The position numbers and the translations under genes are program-made. Source: VXNE01 sp965203615 (GTDB lineage Bacteria > Pseudomonadota > Gammaproteobacteria > Pseudomonadales > Azotimanducaceae). From it: a stretch of DNA of 64,000 nucleotides. Below, one piece after another: positions 51,964 to 61,305 of this stretch; within the stretch, counting starts at the first letter, position 1; every line of letters begins with the position of its first letter. The stretch is taken from NCBI GenBank assembly GCA_965203615.1, contig OZ241900.1:62001-126000 (forward strand), in the 5' to 3' direction. The notes beneath the pieces were generated by a model. It searched no databases and was not told the origin of the DNA. It saw only the letters and a list, made by a program, of their open reading frames with translations.

Positions 51964-53361
51964 ATGCTGCTGACGATCTCGACGACCCACAATCCGGCAA
52001 CCGACCTCGGTTTCCTGCTGCACAAGCATCCGGACAGGCTGCAGTCCTTCGACCTGTCGTTCGGCAAGGCCCATGTGTACTACCCGGAGGCGACGGAGCA
52101 ACGCTGCACGGCTGCGCTTCAGCTTGAAATCGACCCCATCGGGCTGGTCCGGAGCATCAGGAGGGGCGGCGGCCAGCGTCTGCTGGAGGACTATGTGAAT
52201 GACCGGCCCTACGTGGCTTCGTCATTCCTGAGCGTTGCCCTGAACAGCGTGTTTCGCTCCGCCTTCACCGGCGGCAGCCGGGACCGGCCAGAACTCGCCG
52301 CAGCAAAGATGCCGCTGGAGGCCGTGGTCCACTGTCTGCCGAGCCGCGGCGGCGAAGCCGTGCTCCGCCGCCTGTTCGAACCCCTGGGCTACGAGGTAAG
52401 CGTCGAGTCGCATCCGCTGGATACGCAGTTCGGCGCCTGGGGAAAGAGTCCCTACTACACCGTCAAGATCGCCGCCGCAAAGCGTCTCCGCGACCTGCTG
52501 CGCCATCTCTACGTGCTGATCCCGGTGCTGGACAGCAAGAAGCACTACTGGGTCGGAGACGACGAAGTGGAGAAGCTCCTGCGCCATGGTGAAGACTGGC
52601 TCGAATCGCACCCCGAAAAGGAACTCATCGCATCCCGCTACCTGAAGCACCGGCGGAGTCTTGCGCGGGCGGCCCTCGAGCGTCTGACGGACGGCGAGGA
52701 CATCCCGGCATCACAAGAGGACGGCCAGCCGGACACGGAGCAGGTCCTGGAGGCGCCGCTGCGGCTGAACGACCGGCGAACCGCCGCCATCGTCGCCGCA
52801 GTCGGGTCGATTGACGCACGCACAGTCGTCGATCTGGGATGCGGCGAGGGGAAGCTGGTCAGGGAACTGCTCCGCATTCGGACACTGGCGAAAGTTGTCG
52901 GCGTGGACGTCTCGAGCGTCGCGCTGGAGTTCGCCGAGCGGCGGCTTCGCCTGCGGGAGATGCCGGAGAACCAGCGCAGGCGCATCGAGTTGATGAACGG
53001 ATCCCTGACCTATCGGGACGCCCGGTTGCATGGCTTCGACGTGGCTGTCGCCGCCGAGGTCATCGAGCACATCGACCTCGACCGCGTCGGCGCTTTTGAA
53101 CGCTCGGTGTTCGAGTTCGCGAAGCCGGGCGCGGTGATCATTACGACGCCCAATGCCGAATACAACGTGACTTTCGAGAACATGGGCGCCGGCCAGATGC
53201 GGCATCCGGACCATCGCTTCGAGTGGACACGGGCGGAGTTTGCCTCTTGGAGTGCTGCGGTCTGCCAGCGGTTCGGCTACGAAGTTGAACACCACGGGAT
53301 CGGGGAATTGCATCCCGATTTCGGCACGCCGACGCAGATGGCGGTCTTCAAGCGCGCCTGA
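51964..53361 (+). CDS. hen1: 3'-terminal RNA ribose 2'-O-methyltransferase Hen1
   Basis: Methylates the 2'-OH at the break before ligation, making the repaired RNA immune to renewed cleavage. 465 residues from ATG 51964. N-terminal Pnkp-activating domain (MLLTISTTHNPATDLGFLLHK, about 1-245) and C-terminal methyltransferase with SAM loop VVDLGCGEGKLVREL (about 288-302) and the metal site E365-x2-E368-H369 in AAEVIEHIDL with a distal His414 or His417 (MRHPDHRFEW). Two bases after pnkp, one operon. cas3 begins 137 bases downstream on the same strand. Full length and no broken motif seen. Confidence 0.95.
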   Translation: MLLTISTTHNPATDLGFLLHKHPDRLQSFDLSFGKAHVYYPEATEQRCTAALQLEIDPIGLVRSIRRGGGQRLLEDYVNDRPYVASSFLSVALNSVFRSAFTGGSRDRPELAAAKMPLEAVVHCLPSRGGEAVLRRLFEPLGYEVSVESHPLDTQFGAWGKSPYYTVKIAAAKRLRDLLRHLYVLIPVLDSKKHYWVGDDEVEKLLRHGEDWLESHPEKELIASRYLKHRRSLARAALERLTDGEDIPASQEDGQPDTEQVLEAPLRLNDRRTAAIVAAVGSIDARTVVDLGCGEGKLVRELLRIRTLAKVVGVDVSSVALEFAERRLRLREMPENQRRRIELMNGSLTYRDARLHGFDVAVAAEVIEHIDLDRVGAFERSVFEFAKPGAVIITTPNAEYNVTFENMGAGQMRHPDHRFEWTRAEFASWSAAVCQRFGYEVEHHGIGELHPDFGTPTQMAVFKRA

Positions 53362-53498
53362 CGGTCCGGACCTGGCCGCGCAGATGGTCATGCAGCCCGT
53401 CTGGGACAGCAATGCCTACCAGAAGCACCGCCATAGAGCCTGACGCGCAGCCGCCATACCGTGACCAAGGGGCAGGCGAGAGTTGATATTCTGTGCCA

Positions 53499-54380
53499 AT
53501 GTCTGCGGCTCCCATCCATGAATTCTGGGGAAAGGCATGTGCGGCGGTGCCCGGTCCCGAGTGGCATCCGCTCCCATTGCACGCGCTCGATGTCGCGGCC
53601 GTAGGCGCATCCCTCTTGAAACAGCCCAACTCACCGGCGCGGAGTCTCAACCGATATCTGGGGTGGTCAATGGACGAAACAGTCCCAGTCATCTCCTACT
53701 TGCTCGGTCTTCACGATATAGGCAAGTTCGCGCGGAGGTTCCAAGCGAAGGCACCGAAATACTTCCCGTCTTGTCTGAGAGCCGATCCCACTGAGCTTCA
53801 AACGTCATACGATCATGGTTCCGGGGGCTTGAGGCTTTTCGATTCTGACCCGAGCATCTTGCTTGGCAGTCCAGAGGTCGACTACTTGGCTTGGGTTCCC
53901 CTGTTCTCCGCCGTATTCGGACACCATGGCGAGCCGCCAGCCAGTGAAGGAACTCCGAATCTGCGATCTGACTTTGGCAGGCCTGGAATCGACGCTGCTT
54001 ATGCGTTCGCCAGGGAGCTGCGTGACCTGTTTGAGGTCAATCTCTTGGACCTGCCCGTCGACGATGAGCGTGCATGTCGCTCATCGCACATTCTGGCAGG
54101 CATTGCAGTACTCAGCGATTGGATCGGTTCCAACCAGCGCTGGTTCAGATATCGGGAGCCCGAAGCTGATCTGAGCAGGTACTGGCAAAGTATCCAGTGC
54201 GTAGCAACCAAGGCAGTTCGTGAAGCGGGGCTCATCTCGGCCGCCCCAAGCAAGAGACTCTCCTTTCGACAACTGATCGATGAGACCGCAAGGCCGAGTC
54301 CGATGCAGGATTGGGCCAGCCAAGTGCCACTGCCGTCCGGGCCAGCACTTTATCTTATCGAAGACGAGACAGGCAGCGGG
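53499..54380 (+). pseudogene. cas3: cas3, N-terminal HD-nuclease part (split by IS)
   Basis: First 294 residues of the type I-E helicase-nuclease. HD nuclease motifs HALDVAA and LGLHDIGKFARRF, then FGHHGEPP, SHILAGIAVLSDWIGS and the start of the helicase domain. It ends IEDETGSG, the first half of the Walker A motif; the next codons belong to an insertion sequence and a TGA follows at 54393-54395. The continuation KTEAATML is found at 56164 in the same frame. Joining 54380 to 56164 gives an unbroken product of about 891 residues. A truncated HD protein could still be made. Start ATG 53499, with GTG 53493 as alternative. Confidence 0.93.
54371..54380. repeat. Target site duplication, left copy
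   Basis: AGGCAGCGGG just before the insertion sequence; the right copy is AGGCTGCGGG at 56154-56163, one mismatch. Ten bases is within the range for IS481/IS1202-type elements. Confidence 0.75.
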
Positions 54381-54796
54381 CCCGTTGTCCAATGAGAAGG
54401 TGAGGGTGAAGTTGCCGGATCCGTGAAGCGGTTGGTTGTGCGGATGTTCTGCTGCGAAGAGCGGGATGTTGGGTGCGCCGGCGCCGCTGGTCAAGAGGTG
54501 CCGGAGTTTGAGCGGAGCGGCGGTCAAGGGCGGACAGGAGGCCGGACCGCGGTCGGTGTTTTGCGGCACCGGTGGGGAAGAGTCGGGAGTCGGGTTTGGC
54601 GAACTGTCTTGGGGCGTCCTGTCCGGCGCAGCGGACCCTTGACGGCCGCGCAGCGACCCACGCTGTGGGCGGGGATGGCGGCCGCCGGCGTTGGATGGGA
54701 CTCGAGCGGTCGGTCGGCCCGCGCCGGCCATGGCGGGCACGTTCGCGGTCGCCATCCCTGCCCGAGCGGCGAGCGAACTGTTCCCGGGCGGGGGCG

Positions 54797-56068
54797 TCAT
54801 CCGGCGGCGCGGTCGGGCGCCGTGCCGGCGCGTATGCGCAGGAACAGCTCGCGACGCTCGGCTTGGACGCGGCGGACGGCCTGGAGGTCGGTCTCGGCGG
54901 TGGCCGCGGCGTCGAGGAGCGCGAAGCCGAGGCCGGGCTTGAGGAACCGCCCGGCGTCGGCGAGCGATCGGAACCGGGCGTAGGGCGTCATGACGTCGCG
55001 CGCGAGGTACTTGCGCCGGACCCGGCCGTTGCCGTCGCGGTTCTCGGTGGCGAACAGGCATGGCCGGTGGAAGTTGAGGAACGGGGACAGCGTGCCCTGG
55101 GCGAAGCGGTTGACCTCGGGCGCGAAGCGTTGCGGGATGTGGTCGTGGCCGAACCACCTGCGCACCACGTTGGCGTTCTTGCCCTCGACCAGCGCGTTGT
55201 CGTTCGAGCGCCGGGCGCGGGACTTGGTGAACCGCTCGACGCGCAGCTTGTCGAGCAGCCCGGCGACGCGGTGGTTGATGTACTCGCTGCCGTTGTCGGC
55301 GTGGAAGCCGAGGATGGGGAACGGGAAGGACAGCAGCAGGCCCTCGAGCAGCGGCAGCAGGAAGCGCTCGGAGATGCCGGCGACGGCGCCGACGAACTCG
55401 TACTGGGTGACCTCGTCGACGAGGTTGATCAGGTACAGGCCCTTGACCCCGTCGCGGTCGCCCTGGTGGACGGTGTCCACGCGCACGAAGCCGGGCCGGC
55501 CCTCGGGCCGCGGCGCCTGCCGCAGGCCGATCGCCGCGGTCGCCGGCCGCGTCTTCGTCCACAGCGTGCGCCTGGCGCGATAGGTCGCGGAGTGGCGCAG
55601 GTTGTAGACGTGGCCGTTGGAGATCGTCGCCAGCCGCGCGAAGCGGGCGTCCCCGAACACCTCGAACTGGCGCCGCAGGATCTCGCGCGTGGCCAGCCCC
55701 GACATCTGTCCGAAGGCCTCGTCGATCTCCGCCAGCAGCCGGATGTCCGCCGCCGCGTACTTGCGCGCGAAGGGCCGGCCGCGGTTGCCGCCGCGCCGGT
55801 CCCGGATCGTGCCGGTGTCCCGCCACTGCCGCACCAGGCGCTCCGTCTGCTTGCGCGAGATGCCGGTCGCGGCGACCAGGAACCGCAGAACCACCCCCTT
55901 GTCCCGCTTGCCGAGCCGCCGGTAGCCGAAGCGCTCCAGCGTGTCCCGGACGAAGCCGTAGGCATCGGCCCGGTCCCTCGGTTGGAAAACCACAGCCTCG
56001 TTGCCTTCCACAAAGGCACGAAGCTGCTCGATGGTGCGTAGCCGCCGCGTCTGAATGTCCACGATCAT
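54797..56068 (-). CDS. DDE transposase, IS481/IS1202-like
   Basis: 423 residues. N-terminal helix-turn-helix region (GVVLRFLVAATGISRKQTERLVRQW), then the rve integrase core with first Asp in GFVRVDTVHQGDR, second Asp in LGFHADNGSEYINH and Glu in NDNALVEGKNANVVRR. Tail of about 120 residues. Intact frame, so the element may still be active. Very GC-rich compared with the flanking cas genes by eye. The long overlapping frame on the same strand (54081-56183) is an artefact. Confidence 0.9.
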   Translation of the reverse strand: MIVDIQTRRLRTIEQLRAFVEGNEAVVFQPRDRADAYGFVRDTLERFGYRRLGKRDKGVVLRFLVAATGISRKQTERLVRQWRDTGTIRDRRGGNRGRPFARKYAAADIRLLAEIDEAFGQMSGLATREILRRQFEVFGDARFARLATISNGHVYNLRHSATYRARRTLWTKTRPATAAIGLRQAPRPEGRPGFVRVDTVHQGDRDGVKGLYLINLVDEVTQYEFVGAVAGISERFLLPLLEGLLLSFPFPILGFHADNGSEYINHRVAGLLDKLRVERFTKSRARRSNDNALVEGKNANVVRRWFGHDHIPQRFAPEVNRFAQGTLSPFLNFHRPCLFATENRDGNGRVRRKYLARDVMTPYARFRSLADAGRFLKPGLGFALLDAAATAETDLQAVRRVQAERRELFLRIRAGTAPDRAAG

Positions 56069-56094
56069 CCCCGAATGATGCGCGGAACTCCCGT

Positions 56095-56151
56095 TTCACC
56101 CTCACTTCGCGTTGGAATCGGACCTTCGCTTCACCCTCACTTCGCGTTGGA
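56095..56151. repeat. Duplicated terminal repeat at the right IS end
   Basis: A 22-base unit beginning TTCACCCTCACTTCGCG and ending TTGGA occurs at 56095-56116 and again at 56130-56151, spaced by 13 bases. The outer copy continues to the ACA terminus. The left end has one clear copy. Two transposase sites at one end could bias transposition. Confidence 0.7.
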
Positions 56152-56153
56152 CA

Positions 56154-56163
56154 AGGCTGCGGG
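56154..56163. repeat. Target site duplication, right copy
   Basis: AGGCTGCGGG, differing from the left copy by T for A at position 5. The last three bases GGG are in frame with the downstream cas3 codons. Confidence 0.75.
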
Positions 56164-57957
56164 AAGACGGAGGCGGCCACCATGCTCGTTCATCGTCTGA
56201 TACGCTCGGGTTCGGCTTCCGGGGTCTACATTGCGCTGCCAACGATGGCGACTGCGAATGCGATGTTTGACCGTCTGGCAACCATCCACCGCCACCTGTT
56301 TGCAGATGGCGCCAGGCCATCGGTGGCGCTAGTCCACGGTGCACGAGATCTGCACCCGGGCTTCGCGGCTGCGCACCTCAGAGGAGGTCGCCTCGAACTT
56401 TCCTATTCGGACTCCAACGAGTCTGCGGACGTTACCGCGTCTACCGCTTGCGCGGACTGGATCGCCGATGACCGGCGACGAGCGTTCCTCGCCGATATCG
56501 GTGTAGGGACGGTGGATCAGGCGTTGCTGGCCATCCTGCCTTGCCGACATCAGTCGTTGCGTCTACTGGGGATCACTCAACGTGTTCTCGTGCTGGACGA
56601 AGTACATGCCTACGACGCGTACATGGGAACTGAAATCGAGTGCCTTCTCGAGTTCCAGGCGGCTTTGGGGGGATCCGCCATCCTCCTGTCCGCGACATTG
56701 CCGCTCTCGGTACGACAACGTCTTGCGCAGGCATTCTTGAGGGGACTGGGGCAGACGCTCGCCGCAAGCGATACCTGCATGGCGTACCCGTTGGCAACCG
56801 TCTCCGCCGCCAACATTCAGTCCAGCAAGCCCGTCTCGGGCATGCCAGGACGGGGACGCGCACTACCGGTCAGATTCCTTCGAACTCTCAACGAAGCCCT
56901 TCGGGAAGTCGAGCGGGCGACCAACGCCGGCAACGCTGTGCTTTACATTCGCAACACGGTCGATGACGTGCTGGACGCCCACGCGGCTTTGCGCATGCGG
57001 GGGGTTTCATCCGATGTGTTCCACGCGAGGTTCGCACTTGTCGATCGGCTCAAGATCGAGGCGGAAGTAGTCACTCGCTTCGGCAAGGCAAGCGAACCGA
57101 AGGCCCGCAAGAGGGTGCTAATCGCGACTCAAGTTGTCGAGCAGTCGCTGGACCTGGACTTCGATGTTCTGATAACGGACCTGGCACCAATGGACCTCCT
57201 GATCCAGCGAGCTGGCCGCCTCTGGCGGCATGAGCGCCCTTACCGAGACGGCCACCCTGAACTGGTCGTGGTTTCCCCCGAGCCAGCCCCGGATGCGGAC
57301 GCGAACTGGTTCAAAGCCGCGTTTCCGCGGGCCGCCTACGTGTATCGGGACCACGCCCGACTGTGGCTCACCGCTCGGGCGCTGAAAGACGCTGGCGTGA
57401 TCGAGAGTCCGGGCAGACTCCGCGTTCTGATCGAATCCGTCTATGGCATTGGAGTCGACGAGAACGTGCCGTTTGGGCTGCGGCAGTACTTATTCGATGC
57501 GGAAGGGCGAGCGGGTGCCGAACGTGGTATCGCCAATTCTAATGTACTGAACCTGGGCACGGGGTACCGGCGGGATGGGGGTGAGTGGGATGCGGACATC
57601 CGCGCACCGACTCGCCTCAACGACGATCCTCAGCAAGTATTGCGGTTGGCGCGCGAACGCGAGGGGCATGTCGTTCCGTATGCTGTTGATTCGGCGCCCG
57701 GGGAACGGTGGCGCGCATGGCGGCTCAGTGAAGTCAACGTCCCCGTGCGACGAGTAGCGGACGAATTGGTGCCCCCCGACCTAAGGGCAGCCAAAATAGA
57801 GGCCAAAGCCGATTGGGGTCGTTACGACACCGATATCGTGCTCGTCGTGTTGCGTTCCGACGCCTCAACAGGGGCGTTAACAGGCACCGCCAAAGGGGCT
57901 GACGGTCGCGAAGTGAAGTTGACCTATAGTACGGCCCACGGGTTGATAACCACCTGA
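56164..57957 (+). pseudogene. cas3: cas3, C-terminal helicase part (split by IS)
   Basis: 597 residues continuing cas3 from the Walker A lysine: KTEAATMLVHRL, then IALPTMATANAMFDRL, DEAH-type box VLDEVHAYDAYMGTE, LLSATLPLSVRQRL, ATQVVEQSLDLDFDVLITDLAP and QRAGRLWRHERP, followed by the Cas3 C-terminal domain. The frame is intact. An internal ATG at 56182 could start a fragment, but it would lack Walker A and so could not hydrolyse ATP. Together with the N-terminal part this is a type I-E Cas3 of normal length. Confidence 0.93.
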
Positions 57958-58038
57958 ACGTCTCCTATGTTTATGCCCCTTCCCGCAACTTTCGGGATGT
58001 ACCAGGGGTCGCGTAGGTGGAGCAAACTGGATCTGACG

Positions 58039-59691
58039 ATGCCTGAGGGCGGATCTCCATTGAACCTTGTGACCGATCATTGGCTTCCCGTCCGGCGGCG
58101 AAGCGGCGAGGTTGCGTGGATCGCGCCATCCGGGATCACGGACGCGATAGACGATGACCCGGTAGTCGCATTCGCTTGGCCTAGACCCGACTTCAACGGC
58201 GCCGCCTTGGAACTCTTGATCGGACTATTGTCCACCGCCGCCGCGCCCGCCAATGACCGCGAATGGCACAAGTGGTGGATGAAACCTCCAACACCCGACG
58301 CACTCGCGAGAAGGTTCGATGAGTTCGCAAACGCTTTCTACCTCGATGGCCAAGGACCACGCTTTCTCCAGGACCTCGATCCACTTGACGGGGCGGACAA
58401 GAAGGACATCGGCGCTCTACTGATCGACGCACCGGGAGCACAGACGCTTCGGAACAACGCGGACCTATTTGTAAAACGCGGCAGGGTGCCTGTCTTAGGC
58501 CGGAGGGCTGCCGCCATGGCACTGTTTGTGCTGAACGCCTTCGCGCCAGGCGGTGGTGCAGGTCACCGAACGTCGTTGCGAGGCGGCGGACCGATGTCAA
58601 CGCTCGTAGTTGCGGACCACCCACGCCTGGGGGACACGCTCTGGACACGGCTGTGGGCGAATGCTGAGACATCGGAACAGATCGCGCGGCGTACCCCCGG
58701 TCGCAATGAGGACGATACGGATGTCTTTCCATGGGTCGAGCCCACACGGACCTCAAACCCGAAAGCAGAAGGCAGGTCGACGACGCCCGTCGATGTCCAT
58801 CCGCTGCACGTGTACTGGGGGATGCCCCGACGGATCCGTCTGCAATTCGAGCGTGGTGAAGGGCGACCGTGCGCCATCACGGGCGTGTACGACAAAGTCG
58901 TAGTGGTCGGGTACCGCACACAAAACTACGGAACGAACTACTCGGAAGGCTTCGAGCATCCGTTGACGCCCTACTACCGGCAAAAGACGGGCGGCGTCAA
59001 GCTCCCCGTGCATCCCCAGCCTGGCGGCATCAGTTACCGGCTTTGGCCAGGAATGGTGGCGCAAAGCGCAGACGGACTACGCGAGCCTGCGGCCACCGTG
59101 CGACGTTGGAAAGAGTCGGGAAACCGCTGGCATCTGGTACGCCCTGAAGGAGAATTGCGGTTGAGCGCGTTCGGGTACGACATGGACAACATGAAGGCCC
59201 GCGCCTGGATCGAAGGCGAGATGCCATTGTGGACATTCGACGATGCGGAGGCCACCAAGGCCGGCGAGGAATTCATGGGGCATGTGATCGCCTCGACGGA
59301 GACCGTTGGGCGTCTGGTGGTCGGTGCCATCAAATCTGCCCGCCACGAACGGCCGCAAGACGCCACCGGCAACTACGGCTTCATCACCGAACGTCTCTAT
59401 CAGAACACCGAACAGGCGTTTTACGAGGCAATCAACGAAGCCGTGTCTGGAATCAAGAGCGCATCGGACCCAGATGATCCGACTCGTGAAGCCCGGGCAC
59501 GCTGGCCGGTCACCGTGGCGGGACCGGCGCTGGCATTGTTCGACGAGTACGTGCCATCGGAGGGACTCGAGACGCGAAACATGGAACGGCACGTGAAGGC
59601 GAGGTTCCACCTGTCGTCGGCCTTGCGCGGGTACGGCAAGGGTGGCAAGGCTCTCGAACGCGACCTCGGTGTCCGACTGCAGCCAGAATAA
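58039..59691 (+). CDS. casA: Cse1/Cas8e (CasA), Cascade large subunit
   Basis: Recognises the PAM and recruits Cas3. 550 residues from ATG 58039, chosen because the family begins with a short peptide before NLVTDHWLPVRRRSG (usually NLLTDPWIPV); an ATG at 57967 would add 24 unrelated-looking residues. Other family stretches: FVKRGRVPVLGRRAAAMALFVLNAFAPGGGAGHRTSLRGGGP, of which GGGAGHRTSLRGGGP is diagnostic, and TRLWANAETSEQ. Longer than E. coli CasA (502). Intact. Confidence 0.93.
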   Translation: MPEGGSPLNLVTDHWLPVRRRSGEVAWIAPSGITDAIDDDPVVAFAWPRPDFNGAALELLIGLLSTAAAPANDREWHKWWMKPPTPDALARRFDEFANAFYLDGQGPRFLQDLDPLDGADKKDIGALLIDAPGAQTLRNNADLFVKRGRVPVLGRRAAAMALFVLNAFAPGGGAGHRTSLRGGGPMSTLVVADHPRLGDTLWTRLWANAETSEQIARRTPGRNEDDTDVFPWVEPTRTSNPKAEGRSTTPVDVHPLHVYWGMPRRIRLQFERGEGRPCAITGVYDKVVVVGYRTQNYGTNYSEGFEHPLTPYYRQKTGGVKLPVHPQPGGISYRLWPGMVAQSADGLREPAATVRRWKESGNRWHLVRPEGELRLSAFGYDMDNMKARAWIEGEMPLWTFDDAEATKAGEEFMGHVIASTETVGRLVVGAIKSARHERPQDATGNYGFITERLYQNTEQAFYEAINEAVSGIKSASDPDDPTREARARWPVTVAGPALALFDEYVPSEGLETRNMERHVKARFHLSSALRGYGKGGKALERDLGVRLQPE

Positions 59692-59720
59692 GGGCAAAAA
59701 AACAACAAGGGGACCGCCGC

Positions 59721-60257
59721 ATGACCAACTCACGACCGCAGGACATCGCGCACGACTGGTGGACGGAGCTAAGGAATCCGTCCGGGAATCATCGGGCAGC
59801 ACTCGCCCGCATGAGACGGGCACATATGCCGATTGACGTGATCCAAGAGCCCGAAGCACTCCGACTGATCGCCCGGTTGCGCCCCTACCAACTCAACGAC
59901 GACCGGGTTGCGGCCCTCGCCGGCGTTCTCGCCCTGGTACGAGAAAACGAAGAGATCCGCGTCGCGCGAGCAGTGGGTCGACGTTCGCTCGACGATGTCC
60001 AGTCAGCGCAACTATCCGAAGGTCGCTTCCGTCGCCTGATGCAAACCGAGGGCGACGACCTTATGGGCCAAATGCGTAGGCTTGTGCATATGACCAAGGG
60101 ACGGGTGAACGTTCGCGATCTGTCGGACGCGATACTCTACTGGGGTGACCAGATCCGCAAGAGATGGACCTTCGACTACTACGCGGTTGCCTCCCCTGTC
60201 TTCCCACCCTCAATCGACCCCACGGATCAACACAATCAAGGAGCCACGAATGGCTGA
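59721..60257 (+). CDS. casB: Cse2/Cas11e (CasB), Cascade small subunit
   Basis: Forms the two-copy belly of Cascade that stabilises the R-loop. 178 residues, helical; WWTELRNPSGNHRAALARMRRA start, EGRFRRLMQTEGDDLMGQMRRLV and LSDAILYWGDQIRKRWTFDYY are typical. AAGGGGA upstream of the ATG. Overlaps cas7e by 8 bases. Confidence 0.93.
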   Translation: MTNSRPQDIAHDWWTELRNPSGNHRAALARMRRAHMPIDVIQEPEALRLIARLRPYQLNDDRVAALAGVLALVRENEEIRVARAVGRRSLDDVQSAQLSEGRFRRLMQTEGDDLMGQMRRLVHMTKGRVNVRDLSDAILYWGDQIRKRWTFDYYAVASPVFPPSIDPTDQHNQGATNG

Positions 60258-61302
60258 CTTCCTCCAACTGCATCTCCTGACCGCCTACGGCCCCTCGAAC
60301 CTCAATCGGGACGATACCGGACGTCCGAAGAGCGTCGTCTTCGGCGGGGCACCTCGATTGCGCGTGTCATCACAGAGCCTGAAGCGGGCTTGGCGTGCGT
60401 CGGATGTATTCAGGGACAGGCTCGACGGGCACTTGGCACAGCGCACTCAGCGACTGGGTGCCGACCTTCGCGAACATTTGCGCGCGGGCGGGATGGAGGA
60501 TGAGCAGTCGCTCGGTGTTGCGCGCAAGATCGCGGGAGTGTTCGGCAAGCTCAGGGGGGTCTCTGACCAGAAAGATGCGACATTCATCGAGCAGCTTGCC
60601 TTCGTCTCGCCGGAAGAGCGGGCCAAAGCTTTTGAACTTGCCGACCAAGCGCTGGCCGGAGTGGAGGTCGCCGCGAAGCCGGATACTGTTCTACAACGGG
60701 CTGACTCGGCCGCGGATGTCGCCATGTTTGGTCGAATGCTCGCCGACAATCCTCGATTTAATCGCGAGGCGGCGGTCCAGGTGGCACACGCGATTACAAC
60801 CCACCGCGCGATCGCCGAGGACGACTACTACACCGCCGTGGACGATCTGAAATCGCGCGATGAACCCGACGATGCGGGTGCGGGGTTCGTTGGCGTTCAA
60901 GAGTACGGCGCGGGTGTATTCTACCTCTATACATGCGTTGATCGCGATCTCCTTTTGCGCAACCTCGACAGCGCAAGGGCGGTACGAGACGCAAGTCTAG
61001 CGGCGTTGGTCGAAGCCGCCGCCACGGTTTCCCCGCGTGGAAAGCAGTCGAGTTTCGCAAGTCGTTCATGCGCGATCTACGTTTTGGCGGAGAAAGGCGC
61101 TGAACAGCCACGGACCTTGGCGCCAGCCTTCCTGAAGCCCGTTACGGGCGGAGATCACGGCACTGCGTCCGTCAAGGCGCTGGAGGATTTCCGTGACCGC
61201 CTTGACGACGCCTACGGTGACCGTGCAGACGCCCGGTGCACAATGGACGTCAACTCCGGCACCGGAACATTGCACGATGTCGTTGAGTTCGCGGTGACCT
61301 GA
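60250..61302 (+). CDS. casC: Cas7e (CasC), Cascade backbone subunit
   Basis: Six copies coat the crRNA spacer. 350 residues from ATG 60250 (the longer frame is a shadow of cse2). LQLHLLTAYGPSNLNRDDTGRPKS start, LRVSSQSLKRAWR, AVQVAHAITTHRAIAEDDYYTAVDDL, GAGFVGVQEYGAGVFY and NSGTGTLHDVVEFA are family features. Intact. Confidence 0.95.
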   Translation: MADFLQLHLLTAYGPSNLNRDDTGRPKSVVFGGAPRLRVSSQSLKRAWRASDVFRDRLDGHLAQRTQRLGADLREHLRAGGMEDEQSLGVARKIAGVFGKLRGVSDQKDATFIEQLAFVSPEERAKAFELADQALAGVEVAAKPDTVLQRADSAADVAMFGRMLADNPRFNREAAVQVAHAITTHRAIAEDDYYTAVDDLKSRDEPDDAGAGFVGVQEYGAGVFYLYTCVDRDLLLRNLDSARAVRDASLAALVEAAATVSPRGKQSSFASRSCAIYVLAEKGAEQPRTLAPAFLKPVTGGDHGTASVKALEDFRDRLDDAYGDRADARCTMDVNSGTGTLHDVVEFAVT

Positions 61303-61305
61303 GCG

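Larger units (their letters stand above)
54381..56153. mobile_element. IS481/IS1202-like insertion sequence in cas3
   Basis: About 1.77 kb between the two copies of the 10-base duplication. The conserved ends are TGTCCAATGAGAAGGTGAGG (from 54386) on the left and, as reverse complement, TGTCCAACGCGAAGTGAGGG (from 56153) on the right, TGT...ACA as in the IS481 superfamily. Five extra bases (54381-54385) lie between the left duplication and the TGT. The right end has two tandem copies of the terminal repeat. One transposase gene, leftward, plus about 400 non-coding bases (54396-54796) in which I see no gene. Length and 423-residue transposase fit IS1202-type elements better than short IS481 ones. 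Confidence 0.85.

Noticed and set aside
49325..52000. 891-codon open frame antisense to pnkp
   Set aside because: Complementary frame of a clearly recognised gene; no domain seen.
54081..56183. 700-codon open frame on the minus strand over the IS
   Set aside because: Its translation is low-complexity Arg/Pro/Gly/Ala sequence in the wrong frame of the transposase; a GC-rich shadow.
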